Positions 39,471-47,767 are shown, counted from the first letter of the stretch. The stretch: DNA of 64,000 nt from an uncultured Oscillospiraceae bacterium (GCA_934589675.1 CAKTOF010000010.1:21400-85399), one strand, 5' to 3'. The notes: generated by a model from the letters alone, not told the origin. Made by a program: numbers and translations.

Positions 39471-41975
39471 ATGGAACTGAGAATCGCCCTTGCGGGCAAC
39501 CCGAACGCCGGTAAGACGACGCTGTTCAACGCGCTGACCGGCTCGAACCAGTTCGTCGGAAACTGGCCGGGCGTCACGGTTGAGAAAAAGGAAGGCAAGC
39601 TGAAAAAGCACAAGGACGTGACCATCACGGACCTGCCGGGCATCTACTCGCTCTCCCCGTACACGCTCGAGGAGGTCGTCGCACGAAACTACCTCATCGA
39701 CGAGCGCCCGGACGCCATCTTGAACATCGTCGACGGCACGAACCTCGAGCGCAACCTCTACCTCACAACGCAGCTCACCGAGCTGGGCATCCCGGTCGTC
39801 GTGGCCATCAACATGATGGACATGGTCAAGAAAAACGGCGACAAGATCAACGTCGCCGAGCTCTCGCGTGAGCTTGGCTGCAAGGTCGTTGAGATCTCCG
39901 CCCTCAAGGGCACGGGCATCATGGAGGCCGCCGAGGCCGCCATCGACGCGGCGAAAAACGCCAAGACCGTCCCGCTGCACACGTTCTCTGGCGTCGTCGA
40001 GCACGCCATCGCGCACATCGAGGAGGCGGCCGTACACAGCCTGCCCGCCGAGCAGCAGCGCTGGTACGCCATCAAGATCTTCGAGCGCGACGAGAAGGTC
40101 CTCTCCCGCCTGAATCTCGACCAGAGCGTCCTTGCTCACATCGAGGAGGACATCCGCGCCGCCGAGGAGGAGCTCGACGACGACGCCGAGTCCATCATCA
40201 CCAATGAGCGCTATGTCTACATCGCCTCCGTCATCCGGGGCTGCTACAAGAAAAAGAGCGCCGGAAAGCTGACGACGAGCGATAAGATCGACAAGGTCGT
40301 CACCAACCGCTGGCTCGGCCTGCCGATCTTCGCGGTCATCATGTTCATCGTCTACTACGTCTCCATCACGACCGTCGGCGGCTGGGCGACCGACTGGGCC
40401 AACGACGGCCTGTTCGGCGACGGCTGGCACCTGTTCGGCATCGGCTCGTCCGCGTATGGCGACGACGCCGACGAGTTCGCCGGCGCGAGCGAGGTCATAA
40501 ATGGCTTCATTGAGTACGCCGACGAAAACGGCGTGGATACTGAGTCCGTCGCTTCGGCGATCGACGCCGAGAGCGAGGACTTCGACGGTGCCGCCGCCGC
40601 TGCGGCGCTCAGCGAGTTCGCTTCCCAGTACGCCGACACCGACGAGGCCACCTACACGCTCGTCGACGAGGAGACGCTCGCCGAATCGACCGCGACCGCG
40701 ACCGGCGCCGACCTGCGCGAGGCCATCGACACCTACGCCTCCTACGGCGGCGAGGAGCCTGATCCGGCCGACTACGGCGTCTGGGTGCCAGGCGTCCCGG
40801 TGCTCGTCGAAAGCGGCCTTGAGAAGATCCACTGCGCCGACTGGCTGAGCGGCCTCATCCTCGACGGCATCGTCGCCGGCGTCGGCGCCGTCCTCGGCTT
40901 CGTCCCGCAGATGCTCGTGCTGTTCATCTTCCTCGCGTTCCTCGAGGCGTGCGGCTACATGGCACGCATCGCCTTCGTCCTCGACCGCGTCTTCCGCAAG
41001 TTCGGCCTGTCCGGCAAGAGCTTCATCCCGATGCTCATCGGCACCGGCTGCGGCATCCCGGGCATCATGGCCTCGCGCACCATTGAAAACGAGCGCGACC
41101 GCCGCATGACCATCATGACGACGACGTTCATCCCCTGCGGCGCGAAGCTGCCGTTCATCGCCATGATCGCGGGCGCCATCTTCGGCGGCGCGCCGTGGGT
41201 CGCCCCGCTGGCGTACTTCATCGGCATGGCTGCCATCATCGTCTCGGGCATCATCCTCAAAAAGACGAAGATGTTCGCCGGCGACCCGGCGCCGTTCGTC
41301 ATGGAGCTGCCGGCCTACCACCTGCCGACTGTCGGCAACGTCCTGCGCTCCATGTGGGAGCGTGCATGGTCGTTCATCAAGAAGGCCGGCACCGTCATCC
41401 TCCTGTCCACGATCGCCATCTGGTTCCTGAGCTACTTCGGCTGGGTCGACGGCAAGTTCGGCATGCTCTCGGAGGATCAGATCGACTCGTCCATCCTCGG
41501 CCACATCGGCTCGGTCATCGCCGTCATCTTCCAGCCGCTTGGCTGGGGCAACTGGCAGGCCGCCGTCGCGGCCATCACGGGCCTCGTCGCCAAGGAGAAC
41601 ATCGTCGGCACGCTCGGCATCCTCTACGGCGCCTCCGGCTCGGCCTACGCCGCCATGGCCGCGGCCTTCACGCAGGTCTCCGGCATGAGCTTCCTCATCT
41701 TCAACCTGCTGTGCGCGCCGTGCTTTGCGGCCATGGGCGCCATCAAGCGTGAGATGAACAACGCCAAGTGGTTCTGGTTTGCCATCGGCTATCAGTGCGG
41801 CTTTGCCTACCTCGTCTCGCTCGTCGTCAACCAGCTCGGCCTTCTCTTCACGGGAAGCGTCCATGTCGTCGGCCTGATCGTGGCCATCGCGGTCATCGCG
41901 CTCGGCGTGTACATGCTCGTCCGCCCGTACAAGGAGGCGCAGACGCTGACGAAGACCGTCCGCGTGACGAAGTAA
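39471..41975 (+). CDS. feoB: Ferrous iron transporter FeoB with large acidic insertion
   Basis: An 834-aa protein. The N-terminal GTPase has G1 GNPNAGKTT (residues 8-16), G3 DLPGIYSL and G4 NMMDMV; a GDI-like helical segment follows, then the FeoB membrane domain with the Gate and core motifs (GFVPQMLVLF, ACGYMARIAFV, GTGCGIPGIMASRT, PCGAKLPF). It imports Fe2+. Residues about 325-440 are an extra Asp/Glu/Ala-rich segment between the first two membrane helices; most FeoB proteins are 660-780 aa and lack it. AAAGGAG precedes the ATG. Confidence 0.95.
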   Translation: MELRIALAGNPNAGKTTLFNALTGSNQFVGNWPGVTVEKKEGKLKKHKDVTITDLPGIYSLSPYTLEEVVARNYLIDERPDAILNIVDGTNLERNLYLTTQLTELGIPVVVAINMMDMVKKNGDKINVAELSRELGCKVVEISALKGTGIMEAAEAAIDAAKNAKTVPLHTFSGVVEHAIAHIEEAAVHSLPAEQQRWYAIKIFERDEKVLSRLNLDQSVLAHIEEDIRAAEEELDDDAESIITNERYVYIASVIRGCYKKKSAGKLTTSDKIDKVVTNRWLGLPIFAVIMFIVYYVSITTVGGWATDWANDGLFGDGWHLFGIGSSAYGDDADEFAGASEVINGFIEYADENGVDTESVASAIDAESEDFDGAAAAAALSEFASQYADTDEATYTLVDEETLAESTATATGADLREAIDTYASYGGEEPDPADYGVWVPGVPVLVESGLEKIHCADWLSGLILDGIVAGVGAVLGFVPQMLVLFIFLAFLEACGYMARIAFVLDRVFRKFGLSGKSFIPMLIGTGCGIPGIMASRTIENERDRRMTIMTTTFIPCGAKLPFIAMIAGAIFGGAPWVAPLAYFIGMAAIIVSGIILKKTKMFAGDPAPFVMELPAYHLPTVGNVLRSMWERAWSFIKKAGTVILLSTIAIWFLSYFGWVDGKFGMLSEDQIDSSILGHIGSVIAVIFQPLGWGNWQAAVAAITGLVAKENIVGTLGILYGASGSAYAAMAAAFTQVSGMSFLIFNLLCAPCFAAMGAIKREMNNAKWFWFAIGYQCGFAYLVSLVVNQLGLLFTGSVHVVGLIVAIAVIALGVYMLVRPYKEAQTLTKTVRVTK

Positions 41976-42014
41976 ACGCCCGCACGCACGTTTTTCAAAA
42001 TCGGAGGGATCAAA

Positions 42015-42194
42015 ATGCTGCATTGGCTGGCAAACAACTGGGGAACGATCCTCGTCGCCCTCGTCCTGCTCGCGGTCGTGGCGGTCATCGTGACCGCACA
42101 GATCCGGAACCGGAAAAAGAAGGGCCCCTCCTGCGGCTGCGCAGGCTGCGCGGGCTGCGCATCGGGCTGCGGCTCGTGCCATCCGGGTAAATGA
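42015..42194 (+). CDS. FeoB-associated Cys-rich membrane protein
   Basis: A 59-aa protein: one membrane helix (about residues 10-29), a basic stretch (RNRKKK) and a tail with seven Cys in the pattern CGCAGCAGCASGCGSC. Such proteins follow feoB in many Clostridia and may hand over or sense iron at the cytoplasmic face. CGGAGGGATCAAA precedes the ATG, 39 nt after feoB. A terminator follows. Confidence 0.88.
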   Translation: MLHWLANNWGTILVALVLLAVVAVIVTAQIRNRKKKGPSCGCAGCAGCASGCGSCHPGK

Positions 42195-42198
42195 CCGG

Positions 42199-42243
42199 CC
42201 GGGGAGACGCGGACAGAACAGCCCGCGCCTCCCCGCTTTTTTT
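42199..42243 (+). terminator. Terminator after the feo genes
   Basis: Stem ggggagacgcgg / ccgcgcctcccc (one mismatch), then TTTTTTT. Confidence 0.75.
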
Positions 42244-42259
42244 CACAGGAGGATACGCT

Positions 42260-42646
42260 ATGACGAACGGCGCGCAGATGCTCAGCGTGGCCAATCTCAA
42301 ATACCTGCTCGTCCTGCGCGAGCACGACCGCGACGGCAAAGGCGTCCGCTGCGTCGACGTGGCCGAGACGCTCGGCATCACGAAGCCGAGCGTGCATTCC
42401 ATGATGGGCACGCTCCAGCAGATGGAGCTGGTCGAAAAGCCGCGCTACGGCGTTGTCCGCTTCACGCCGGAGGGCCGCGCGCTTGCCGACCGCTATGCCG
42501 GCTGCCTCGACGTCATCTGCCGCCATCTGGGCAGCCTGCTGCCGCAGGAGACGGACGTGCGCGCAGTCTCATGCGCGCTGGCGGCGAAGATTTCGATCGG
42601 CGCGCTCGAGCAGATGTGCAGCCGCCTGACGGCGCAGGCCGGCTGA
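42260..42646 (+). CDS. DtxR/MntR-family metalloregulator lacking key ligands
   Basis: A 128-aa protein: a winged HTH (residues 25-75, VDVAETLGITKPSVHSMMGTLQQMELVEK) and a short dimerisation helix bundle, as in MntR. Where DtxR-family members have Cys-x-x-Glu-His at the metal site, this protein reads CALAAK, so the Glu and His are Ala. It is the obvious candidate to bind the GTTAG-N6-CTAAY sites, but may not sense metal the usual way. CAGGAGG lies 8 nt before the ATG. It is directly downstream of feo. Confidence 0.85.
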   Translation: MTNGAQMLSVANLKYLLVLREHDRDGKGVRCVDVAETLGITKPSVHSMMGTLQQMELVEKPRYGVVRFTPEGRALADRYAGCLDVICRHLGSLLPQETDVRAVSCALAAKISIGALEQMCSRLTAQAG

Positions 42647-42667
42647 AAAAGAAAGGAAGTGATCCGG

Positions 42668-43720
42668 ATGGAGCAGGCTGCAATCTGCCAGCGTCTGCTC
42701 GGCGGCTCGGTGCAGACCGTGCCGCTCGGCGACGGATGCACCGTCTGCCGCATGGCGGGCGGGCAGGGCAGCGCCGTTCTGACGAGCCACGCGCTCTTTC
42801 CGGGCGTCGCGCTCGTCTACCACGACATCCACCGGCCGTCGTGCGCCATGGAGCTGAAAACGGGCGGCGAGGTGCTGGAGATCTGCCACTGCACCGAGGG
42901 GCGCATGGAGTGCCAGTTCGGCGACACGTTTTATTATCTCACGCCCGGCGACACGGCCATCGCCCGCCGCCGCTGCGCGGCGCAGGACGTCTACTATCCC
43001 ATCAGCCACTACCACGGGCTGAGCGTCCTCATCGACTGCGAGCGCGCGCCGGAGTGCCTTTCGTGCGTGCTGTCGGACGTCGCCGTCCGCCCGGCCGGGC
43101 TGGCCGAGCGCTTCTGCGGCGACTTAGACTGCTGCGTCCTGCGCGCCAACGCGCGGCTGACGCGCGTCTTCTCCGACCTGTGCGACGTGCCGGAGAGCAT
43201 CCGCCTCGGGTACTTCAAGGTGAAGGCGCTCGAGCTGCTGCTCGTGCTCGGCGGCATGGACGCCGAGCCGGAGGCGGCGTCCGGCCGCGTCGTCCCGCGC
43301 CGGCAGGTTGAACTGGCCAAGCGCGTGTGCCAGCACCTTTCGACGCATATGCACACGCACATCACGATCGACGCCCTCGCCCGGCAGTTCCACATCAGCC
43401 AGACGCAGATCAAGCAGAGCTTCAAGGCCGTGTACGGCGTGTCGGTCTATTCGTTCATCCGCGCGCAGAAAATGCAGGCCGCGGCGCTGCTGCTGCGGCA
43501 CACGGACGAGACCGTGCTCGAGATCGCCGGCCGCTTCGGCTATGAAAACGGCAGCAAATTTGCCGCCGCCTTCCGCGACGAGATCGGCATGACCCCGGCG
43601 CAGTTCCGCGCGGCAGACCGTATGGGTCAGCTCGAGCACGGCTATTACCTCGGAAAAACCGAAAAATTCAGTCAATTTCTGCCTGAATGGAGCGGAAAGT
43701 CCTGTTTGGGCGCGGTATAA
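42668..43720 (+). CDS. AraC-family transcriptional regulator
   Basis: A 350-aa protein: an N-terminal ligand-sensing domain (1-230) and a C-terminal double HTH (about 245-325, ITIDALARQFHISQTQIKQSFKAVYGVSVYSFIRAQKMQAA, VLEIAGRFGYENGSKFAAAFRDEIGMTPAQFR). It resembles PchR/YbtA-type siderophore or iron regulators in layout. The ATG at 42668 is preferred (GAAAGGAAGTG upstream). It may control the adjacent P-type ATPase genes; its effector is unknown. Confidence 0.85.
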   Translation: MEQAAICQRLLGGSVQTVPLGDGCTVCRMAGGQGSAVLTSHALFPGVALVYHDIHRPSCAMELKTGGEVLEICHCTEGRMECQFGDTFYYLTPGDTAIARRRCAAQDVYYPISHYHGLSVLIDCERAPECLSCVLSDVAVRPAGLAERFCGDLDCCVLRANARLTRVFSDLCDVPESIRLGYFKVKALELLLVLGGMDAEPEAASGRVVPRRQVELAKRVCQHLSTHMHTHITIDALARQFHISQTQIKQSFKAVYGVSVYSFIRAQKMQAAALLLRHTDETVLEIAGRFGYENGSKFAAAFRDEIGMTPAQFRAADRMGQLEHGYYLGKTEKFSQFLPEWSGKSCLGAV

Positions 43721-43754
43721 TGACTCATATTTCCGAAGAAAGGCGGCGGATCGG

Positions 43755-43835
43755 ATGAAGCAGCACAAGCGCTTTGCGGCGCTGACCGTCATCTTTTTCA
43801 TTTTGACGCTCATTACGGGATATAAAAAGAAATAA
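43755..43835 (+). CDS. 26-aa membrane microprotein
   Basis: MKQHKRFAALTV... is one hydrophobic helix with basic ends (final GYKKK). GGCGGATCGG gives a weak SD. The next gene's AGGAGGT SD begins right after its stop. A TATAAT lies at 43716-43721, across the AraC stop codon. It is probably a small partner of the P-type ATPase. Confidence 0.6.
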   Translation: MKQHKRFAALTVIFFILTLITGYKKK

Positions 43836-43848
43836 GGAGGTAGCAGCA

Positions 43849-44136
43849 ATGAACTGGAACAAAATCGGTCTTTTCGCCGGCGGCGTTCTGTTTGGAACGG
43901 CCGGTCTGAAGATCCTTGGAAGCCGTGACGCCAAGAAGGTCTACACGCAGACCACGGCTGCGGCGCTCCGCGCGAAGGAATCCGTCATGACGACCGTGAC
44001 CCGTGTGCGAGAGAACGCCGGCGACATCCTCGCAGACGCCAGGCAGATCAATGAAGATCGCACGGCGGACGAGGAGCTCGTCGAGGACGAGTCTACAGAG
44101 GAAGCCCCGGTCGAAGAGACGGCGGCTGAGGAATAA
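43849..44136 (+). CDS. Small membrane protein of the DUF6110 type
   Basis: A 95-aa protein: an N-terminal glycine-rich helix (IGLFAGGVLFGTAGLKIL), the conserved GSRDAKKVYTQTTAAALRAKESVM segment, and an acidic tail (DEELVEDESTEEAP). I recall this family as DUF6110, found next to heavy-metal P-type ATPases in Clostridia. TAAGGAGGT precedes the ATG. It may be an assembly partner or acidic metal buffer for the ATPase that follows. Confidence 0.7.
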   Translation: MNWNKIGLFAGGVLFGTAGLKILGSRDAKKVYTQTTAAALRAKESVMTTVTRVRENAGDILADARQINEDRTADEELVEDESTEEAPVEETAAEE

Positions 44137-44138
44137 CA

Positions 44139-44169
44139 GAAAAGCCGCCGAGTGATCGGCGGCTTTTTT
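44139..44169 (+). terminator. Partial terminator between DUF6110 and ATPase genes
   Basis: Stem aaagccgccg / cggcggcttt, then TTTTTT, only 19 nt before the ATPase start. It probably lowers ATPase expression relative to the small proteins. Confidence 0.75.
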
Positions 44170-44187
44170 CCCCGGAGGCAAGAAATT

Positions 44188-46266
44188 ATGAAATGTCAGA
44201 TCCTGCACGCGGCGCCCGGGCGGCTTCGCGTGCATATGATGCAGAAGCACATGAGCCTTGCGCAGGCCGATGTGCTCGAATACTACTTAAAAAACATCGA
44301 CGGCGTGACGGACGTGAGCGTCTACGACCGCACCTGCGACGCCGTCATCCATTACAGCGTCGACCGCGCCGCCATCACCTCGGCGCTCGCGCGCTTTTCC
44401 TATGAAAAGGCCGAGGCCATGGACCTCGTGCCCGACCACACGGGCCGGGAATTAAACCGCCAGTACGAGGACAAGCTGACCTTCACCGTGCTCCGCCGCA
44501 TCGTGAACAAGCTCTTCGTCCCCGCGCCCATCCGGCTGGCTGTGAGCATTTACCGCGCCGCGGGCTATGTGCGCGAGGCCATCCGCTCGCTTCTGCGCGG
44601 CAGGCTCGAGGTCGCCGTGCTCGACGCGACGGCCATCACCGTCAGCATGCTCCGCGGCGACACGGAGACGGCGTCGTCGATCATGTTTTTGCTTCGCGTC
44701 GGCGAGATTCTGGAGGAGTGGACGCACAAGAAGTCCGTGGACGATCTTGCGCGCACCATGTCGCTCGGCGTCGACCGCGTCTGGGTCCGCACGGATTCGG
44801 GCGAGGAGATCCTCGTCCCCGTCGGCGACGTGCGCGTGGGAAGCAGCATCGTCGTGCGCACCGGCGGCATGATCCCGCTCGACGGCAAGGTCGTCGGCGG
44901 CGAGGCGACGGTCAATCAGGCGTCCATCACCGGCGAGTCCCTGCCCGTCCGCAAGGACGCGGGCAGCTACGCCTACGCCGGAACGGTCGTCGAGGAGGGC
45001 GAATGCGTCATCCGCGTCGAGAAAAATTCCGGCTCCGGCCGCTATGACCGCATCGTGAAGATGATCGAGGAGTCCGAGCGCCTGAAGAGCGCGACGGAGG
45101 ATAAGGCCTCGCATCTGGCAGACAAGCTCGTCCCGTACAGCCTCGGCGGCACGATCGCCGTGTACCTGCTCACGCGAAACGTGACGAAAGCGCTGGCCGT
45201 CTTGATGGTCGATTTTTCGTGTGCGCTCAAGCTGTCCATGCCGCTGGCCGTGCTCAGCGCCATGCGCGAGTGCAGCTTCCACCACATCTCCGTCAAGGGC
45301 GGCCGCTTCCTCGAGGCCGTCAGCGAGGCGCAGACCATCGTCTTTGACAAGACCGGCACGCTCACGCACGCGCAGCCGCGCGTGGCTGAGGTCGTCCCGT
45401 TCGGCGGGCGCGGCGAGGATGACATGCTCCGCCTTGCCGCGTGCCTGGAGGAGCACTATCCGCACTCCATGGCAAACGCCGTCGTGGCCGAGGCCGCCGC
45501 GCGCGGCTTGCAGCACGAGGAGCGCCATACGAAGGTCGAGTACGTCGTCGCCCACGGCATTTCCAGCCAGGTCGGCGGCGAGAAGGTCGTCATCGGCAGC
45601 TACCACTTCGTCTTTCAGGACGAGGGCTGCCGCATCCCCGAGGGCGAGCAGGAGCGCTTCGACGCGCTCGACCCGGCCTATTCGCACCTGTACCTCGCCA
45701 TCTCGGGCGAGCTGGCGGCTGTCATCTGCGTCTATGACCCGCTGCGCGAGGAGGCGTCCGCCGTCATCGGGAGCCTGCGCCGCCTCGGCCTGAACAGGAT
45801 CGTCATGATGACCGGCGACAACGAGCGCACCGCGCGCGCCATCGCCCGGCAGGTCGGCGTCGACGAATACCACGCCGAGGTCCTGCCCGAGGACAAGGCC
45901 GCGTTCATCCGCGCCGAGCACGAAAAAGGCCGCAAGGTCATCATGATCGGCGACGGCGTGAACGATTCGCCCGCCCTTTCTGAGGCGGACGCCGGCATCG
46001 CCATCTCCGACGGCGCGGCCATCGCCCGCGAGATCGCGGACATCACCGTCTCGGCCGACGACCTGTTCGCGCTCGTGACGCTCAAGGCCATTTCCGACGC
46101 GCTTATGCACCGCATCCGCCGCAATTACCGCACGATCATCGGCTTCAACTTCTCGCTCATCGCGCTCGGCGTAGCGGGCGTGCTGCCGCCGGCGACGTCG
46201 TCGCTGCTGCACAATCTGTCCACCATCGCCATCAGCCTGCACAGCATGACGAACCTGCTCGAGTAA
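44188..46266 (+). CDS. Heavy-metal P1B-type ATPase (CtpC-like)
   Basis: A 692-aa pump: a degenerate HMA-like N-terminus (ILHAAPGRLRVHM, no CxxC), actuator TGES in NQASITGESLPV, phosphorylation motif DKTGTLTH, nucleotide-binding HP (EEHYPHSM) and hinge GDGVNDSPAL. In the membrane metal site the usual CPC is replaced by FSCALKLSMPLA, a Ser-Cys-Ala pattern like mycobacterial CtpC-type ATPases (Mn, Zn or Fe). In the Feo/DtxR neighbourhood, export of excess iron or manganese is likely. ATG at 44188 follows GGAGGCAAGAAATT. Confidence 0.88.
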   Translation: MKCQILHAAPGRLRVHMMQKHMSLAQADVLEYYLKNIDGVTDVSVYDRTCDAVIHYSVDRAAITSALARFSYEKAEAMDLVPDHTGRELNRQYEDKLTFTVLRRIVNKLFVPAPIRLAVSIYRAAGYVREAIRSLLRGRLEVAVLDATAITVSMLRGDTETASSIMFLLRVGEILEEWTHKKSVDDLARTMSLGVDRVWVRTDSGEEILVPVGDVRVGSSIVVRTGGMIPLDGKVVGGEATVNQASITGESLPVRKDAGSYAYAGTVVEEGECVIRVEKNSGSGRYDRIVKMIEESERLKSATEDKASHLADKLVPYSLGGTIAVYLLTRNVTKALAVLMVDFSCALKLSMPLAVLSAMRECSFHHISVKGGRFLEAVSEAQTIVFDKTGTLTHAQPRVAEVVPFGGRGEDDMLRLAACLEEHYPHSMANAVVAEAAARGLQHEERHTKVEYVVAHGISSQVGGEKVVIGSYHFVFQDEGCRIPEGEQERFDALDPAYSHLYLAISGELAAVICVYDPLREEASAVIGSLRRLGLNRIVMMTGDNERTARAIARQVGVDEYHAEVLPEDKAAFIRAEHEKGRKVIMIGDGVNDSPALSEADAGIAISDGAAIAREIADITVSADDLFALVTLKAISDALMHRIRRNYRTIIGFNFSLIALGVAGVLPPATSSLLHNLSTIAISLHSMTNLLE

Positions 46267-46275
46267 TCAGCCCGA

Positions 46276-46320
46276 ACGGAGCCTTCTTCCTCCAAATGGA
46301 GTGGAGAAGGCTCCGTTTTT
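46276..46320 (+). terminator. Terminator after P1B ATPase
   Basis: Stem acggagccttctt / gagaaggctccgt, then TTTTT. Confidence 0.85.
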
Positions 46321-46373
46321 CGTGTATACTGAATTAGAAGGACGCCGAGGGGCGTCCGGAATTCCGACTACAC

Positions 46374-46389
46374 GTTAGCTGTAACTAAC
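46374..46389. promoter_or_regulatory. Metal-regulator operator 4 (DUF3793-flavodoxin)
   Basis: GTTAG-CTGTAA-CTAAC, the same 5-6-5 palindrome as at feoA and feoB. A further half site, GCTAAC, lies at 46419. Confidence 0.7.
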
Positions 46390-46463
46390 TGCGACTAAAA
46401 CCGTGTTTATCGCGGAAAGCTAACATGCGGTCAAACGCGCATTTTCCTGAAAAGAGGTCTTGT

Positions 46464-47015
46464 ATGAGCGAGGAGCTTCTCGTCCGCTTCTGCTCGCCGA
46501 CGCTCGCGGGGCTCAAGACGGGCAGCATGGTCACGTGCCCGTTCGCCACGAGAGAGGAGCTTGGATGCGAGCTGCGGCGGCTCAACCGGGCGTTTATCCC
46601 GAAGGGGCTGCGCATATTGCCGCTGCGCTACCGCGGCGGGCGCGCGCTTTTGTATCTCTATCGCCCGGAGATGCTCCGGCGCGACCTTGCCGACCCGGCC
46701 GCCGCGCAGCTTTTGGAGTGCCGCGGTTACGTCTGGCGCTCGCCCGCGCGATCCATCGCACACTTAATTGAGCGGCTGCGGACGCAGGGTGAATTTCCGC
46801 ACGAGGTGGGGCTGTTCCTCGGCTATCCGCCCGTCGACGTGCGGGGCTTTATCGAAAACCGCGCCGACTGCTGCAAATGCGTCGGCACGTGGAAGGTCTA
46901 CGGCGACGAGGCGCGCTGCCGCGCGCTGTTCGACCAGTACAAAAAATGCACGGCCTGCCTGTGCGAGCACTGGGAAAGCGGCGTGCCGGTCGAGCAGCTC
47001 GCCGTCGCGGGCTGA
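46464..47015 (+). CDS. DUF3793 family protein
   Basis: A 183-aa soluble protein of unknown function, recognised by FCSPTLAGLKTGSMVTC, the GLRILPLRYRGGRALLYLYRP core, EVGLFLGYPPVDVRGFIENR and the Cys-containing KCVGTWKVYGD. Members usually accompany a flavodoxin and FeoA/FeoB in Clostridia. The four C-terminal Cys could bind metal or haem, but that is a guess. The ATG at 46464 has AGAGGT upstream. An operator of the feo type precedes it. Confidence 0.78.
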   Translation: MSEELLVRFCSPTLAGLKTGSMVTCPFATREELGCELRRLNRAFIPKGLRILPLRYRGGRALLYLYRPEMLRRDLADPAAAQLLECRGYVWRSPARSIAHLIERLRTQGEFPHEVGLFLGYPPVDVRGFIENRADCCKCVGTWKVYGDEARCRALFDQYKKCTACLCEHWESGVPVEQLAVAG

Positions 47016-47046
47016 AAAATCTGGAATTTGAAAGGTTGAAATCAAA

Positions 47047-47472
47047 ATGAGCAAGCTTGCAGTTGTGTATTGGACAGGAACGGGCAACACGGAGCAGATG
47101 GCCGCCGAGGTCGCCGCGGGCGCGCGCGAAAAGGGCGCGGAGGCCGAGGTGCTCCATTGCAGCGCGTTTGACGCCGCCGATTGCGCCAAGTACGACGCCT
47201 TCGCCTTCGGCTGCCCGGCCATGGGCGCGGAGGAGCTGGAGGACGCGGAGTTCGAGCCGGTATTCTCGGCGTGCCTGCCGAATCTCAAGGGCAAAAAGCT
47301 CGGCCTGTTCGGCTCCTACGGCTGGGGCGACGGCGAGTGGATGCGCGCATGGGAGGACGCCTGCCGCCAGGGCGGCGCGGAGCCGGACACCGAGAGCGTC
47401 ATCTGCTGCGGCGCCCCGGACGGCGACGCGGCGGCCAAGCTCCGCGCCATGGGCGCGGCGCTCGTCGGCTGA
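47047..47472 (+). CDS. Flavodoxin
   Basis: A 141-aa flavodoxin: the FMN phosphate loop VYWTGTGNTEQMA at residues 6-18, the flavin loops PAMGAEELED and GSYGWGDGEWMRAW. It carries electrons in place of ferredoxin when iron is scarce. It follows DUF3793 by 31 nt behind a feo-type operator, consistent with iron-starvation induction. Normal short-chain length. Confidence 0.94.
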   Translation: MSKLAVVYWTGTGNTEQMAAEVAAGAREKGAEAEVLHCSAFDAADCAKYDAFAFGCPAMGAEELEDAEFEPVFSACLPNLKGKKLGLFGSYGWGDGEWMRAWEDACRQGGAEPDTESVICCGAPDGDAAAKLRAMGAALVG

Positions 47473-47480
47473 GTTTGCTG

Positions 47481-47520
47481 AAAAGAGACCCCGGCCTGCA
47501 ATTTGCAGGCCGGGGTCTTG
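47481..47520 (+). terminator. Terminator after flavodoxin
   Basis: Stem agaccccggcctgc / gcaggccggggtct; the T-run is short (TTG), so termination may be incomplete. Confidence 0.7.
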
Positions 47521-47570
47521 CGCGGTTCGGGCGGGGGAAGAAGAATGCTCGGGCTGCGGAGCGCGCCCGA

Positions 47571-47767
47571 GAGGCCCCCTTGTGTAAAGGGGGCTGTCGA
47601 CGATAGTCGACTGGGGGATTGTAGGCTTGGACTTAGTACAAAGGCCGGTTGAATGGGATGTACCCGTAGGGGCGGCAGTTCTGAATTGGCACATTCCAAG
47701 CCCGGTGGCCTACAATCCCTCCGTCACGGCTTCGCCGTGCCACCTCCCTTTACACAAGGGAGGCTTT
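47571..47767. repeat. Family A paired repeat unit
   Basis: Left arm gcccccttgtgtaaaggggg with gattgtaggc; right arm gcctacaatccctccgtcac with ccctttacacaagggaggc. The arms are inverted copies, flanking an 85-nt core with taggggcggcag. The 47521-47841 gap shows only this. Confidence 0.75.

Noticed and set aside
39450..42182. 910-codon open frame on the minus strand opposite feoB
   Set aside because: Antisense shadow: its translation is low-complexity Arg/Asp/Val/Gly-rich, and the + strand encodes an unmistakable FeoB.
44452..46242. 596-codon minus-strand frame opposite the P1B ATPase
   Set aside because: Antisense shadow; all P-type ATPase motifs are on the + strand.
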